NCBI GenBank assembly: GCA_022704885.1
Contig: JAKJFO010000049.1
Span: 1 to 9,463 of the forward strand
From: Candidatus Rifleibacteriota bacterium
GTDB lineage: Bacteria > Riflebacteria > Ozemobacteria > Ozemobacterales > Ozemobacteraceae
Length of the DNA: 9,463 nucleotides
Reading direction: 5' to 3'
Position numbers and translations under genes: made by a program. Below the pieces are notes generated by a model. The model saw only the letters and a program-made list of their open reading frames with translations. It did no database searches and was not told the origin of the DNA. Each line of letters opens with the position of its first letter. Position 1 is the stretch's first letter. This document shows positions 8,801 through 9,463 of this stretch, one piece after another.

Positions 8801-9360
8801 GCAGTACCGGCGATAATCGCGACGAATGTCCACATTTCGAGAGCGCCGTTGCCTTTCGACAACTTGTCGTGCGGCAGCAGTTCAGGCAGAATGCCGTATT
8901 TTGCCGGGCTGAAAAATGCCGACTGCATTCCCATGAGAGCGAGTACCAACAGAGGTGGCAGATAATCAGGATTAGCGAGGCTGAAGGCAGCCATCAGCAT
9001 AAGAATGACTTCGATAACCTTCATATAGACGATTATGCTGGTTTTGCTGATACGGTCGGCCACCAGACCGGCTGGCAGCGAAAACAGCATGATTGGCAAA
9101 GTAAACACAACGAAGGTAAGAGTAGTCTGCAGCTGCGAGATGTTTTCGAATTCAGGGTTTTCCGCTGTCATCCCGCTGGTGGCGGCACGAATAGCGAGAA
9201 AAGCGACAATCATCTTGAGGGCATTGTCATTGAATGCTCCAAAAAACTGAGCGATCAGCAGTTGTCGCAATGATGTCGGCATAGCCTGTTGCTTATTCTG
9301 TTCCTGTCTGTCAAACATTTCTCGAAGCGGAGCTGGCTGCGAGCTTTGCTGGTCGTTCAT
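5869..9360 (-). CDS. aas: LplT-PlsC-acyl-ACP synthetase fusion (Aas-type phospholipid repair)
   Basis: This 1163-aa inner-membrane protein should flip lysophospholipids inward and re-acylate them with fatty acid activated as acyl-ACP. Residues about 30-440 are an MFS transporter of the LplT type with roughly 12 membrane segments. Residues 445-640 are a PlsC acyltransferase with the HX4D motif H468-D473 (NHVSFID) and FAEGQVTRTG (540-549). Residues about 645-1163 are an AMP-binding adenylation domain: P-loop FSSGSTGEPKG (809-819), GYGATE (946-951), TGD (1035-1037), DRLSRFSKIGGE (1051-1062) and the C-terminal catalytic lysine K1145 in GTGKVD. A hydrophobic stretch (775-788) before the P-loop fits a similar stretch in E. 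coli Aas. E. coli makes LplT and Aas as two proteins; here they are one frame without a break. GGGAGGA lies just before the ATG, and the stop of an upstream frame overlaps the start. Domain assignment is firm; the lipid substrate is inferred from the family. Confidence 0.94.
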   Translation of the reverse strand: MNDQQSSQPAPLREMFDRQEQNKQQAMPTSLRQLLIAQFFGAFNDNALKMIVAFLAIRAATSGMTAENPEFENISQLQTTLTFVVFTLPIMLFSLPAGLVADRISKTSIIVYMKVIEVILMLMAAFSLANPDYLPPLLVLALMGMQSAFFSPAKYGILPELLPHDKLSKGNGALEMWTFVAIIAGTASGGLILDAVGADAWLAGMILAGFAVVGMFASFGVAKVPAARSEGGFVDTLKGSFNAIIADRVIWLAVLGSGLFWAVASLLGQDILVYAKTLTVGMANSDTMSGLPLAFYGLGVGIGSVWAGRISGRLVEYGLIPLGAIGVGLLTLFFGLFAPGYYVTLAIMVALGISSGFIVVPLNAILQWRSPAERRGGVIALANVFIFAAIMAGSLGAAGLATAGLSPLGILIFASVITTAGMLWAIYLLPDFLIRLIFVIVTHTFYRLTIVGGEKIPLEGGALLVPNHVSFIDGFLVMASTDRQVRFIVDEIYYNNPWLHPFMKAMHAIPVSATGGLKVILRALRDAGNFLDEGDLVCIFAEGQVTRTGMMLPFRRGLEKIVRGRSAPIIPVCLDRVWGSIYSRSGGRFLTKLPETYPYPITVTFGDLLPSDSPAHKIRLAVQELATRSWEYRRSDTRPLHHYFIRRMRKRMWRVAFADSSGKVVRRFKSLISVIAMARQLEPVWKNQQYVGILMPPTIGGALVNVAVAMAGKVSVNLNFTAGKSGMTSAIKQAGIASIITSREFIEKASIELPEGVDLVYLEDLVSSISALTRLGALFAAVFLPISWLESYCGASAHPTIDSTATVIFSSGSTGEPKGVMLSHYNVISNVEAVGQVMTVNDEDRLLGILPLFHSFGFMSLWYAIRFGMSIAFHPNPLDAAKIGEIVEHQGVTFLIATPTFLQIYMRRCSPGQFGSLRIVFTGAEKLSERLALTFEEKFGIRPIEGYGATECAPAITVSTLDYRGQGIYQSGSRRGFVGHPVPGVSVRIVDPESGELLPPGSPGMLLVRGPNVMQGYIGRADLTEKAMRDGWYITGDIAIMDENGFVKITDRLSRFSKIGGEMVPHGKVEDALHEAYGSEIKVFAVTSVPDERKGETLAVLHTVDEARIAETLEKMAGMGLPNLFIPKKDKFVKVDKIPVLGTGKVDLRGVKEMASKVLCQTA

Positions 9361-9463
9361 GGTTTCCTCCCGGGCAGGCTGGCTGTTGCGTTGATTTTGT
9401 AAGCGTCAGAATCTGGCTTAATCTCTGGATCGAAAGTCAGCAGGGCGTTGTCAGCCCGCAGAA
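9357..9463 (-). CDS. 3' end of an unidentified upstream gene (partial)
   Basis: On the - strand a frame is open from the window edge for 34 codons and ends in TGA that overlaps the ATG of the lipid-repair fusion gene (ATGA). The visible tail begins LRADNALLTFDPE and ends ATASLPGRKP. It is too short to name. The four-base stop/start overlap is typical of coupled operon genes, but 34 open codons can occur by chance, so this may also be leader sequence. The 5' end lies beyond the window. Confidence 0.42.
   Translation of the reverse strand, partial: LRADNALLTFDPEIKPDSDAYKINATASLPGRKP

Overview
The window is a compact, gene-dense chromosomal segment of moderate GC content. It reads as a diderm (Gram-negative-type) bacterium: one gene is an inner-membrane lysophospholipid repair protein of the LplT/Aas type, and its neighbour has a Sec signal peptide for export to the periplasm. 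I cannot assign a phylum from the sequence. No tRNA, rRNA, CRISPR array, insertion sequence or phage gene is visible, and the coding style is even throughout.

Left part (1-2025, + strand): a peroxide-stress operon. A near-perfect 26-bp palindrome at 1-26 looks like the operator. It is followed almost directly by a Fur/PerR-family metalloregulator that has no ATG, GTG or TTG start for its complete N-terminal domain; an ATT codon at 37 (or 34) is the likely start. The regulator overlaps a small-subunit haem catalase by four bases (ATGA). A strong intrinsic terminator at 1993-2025 closes the unit. The layout suggests a repressor controlling itself and its catalase.

Middle part (2031-4224): a RocB-like M20-family metallopeptidase on the - strand and, divergent from it, a small CoA-binding Rossmann protein of the YccU type on the + strand. 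They share a 169-base intergenic region with a good promoter for the peptidase and a weaker candidate for the other gene.

Right part (4232-9463, - strand): an operon read leftwards. It runs from the 3' tail of an unidentified gene cut by the window edge, through a 1163-residue fusion of an LplT-type transporter, a PlsC acyltransferase and an AMP-binding acyl-ACP synthetase, to an exported von Willebrand factor A (VWA) protein with an intact MIDAS metal site and a long helical C-terminal half. The fusion should flip, activate for and re-acylate lysophospholipids. The job of the VWA protein is not known, and its tight linkage to membrane-lipid repair is the least explained association here.
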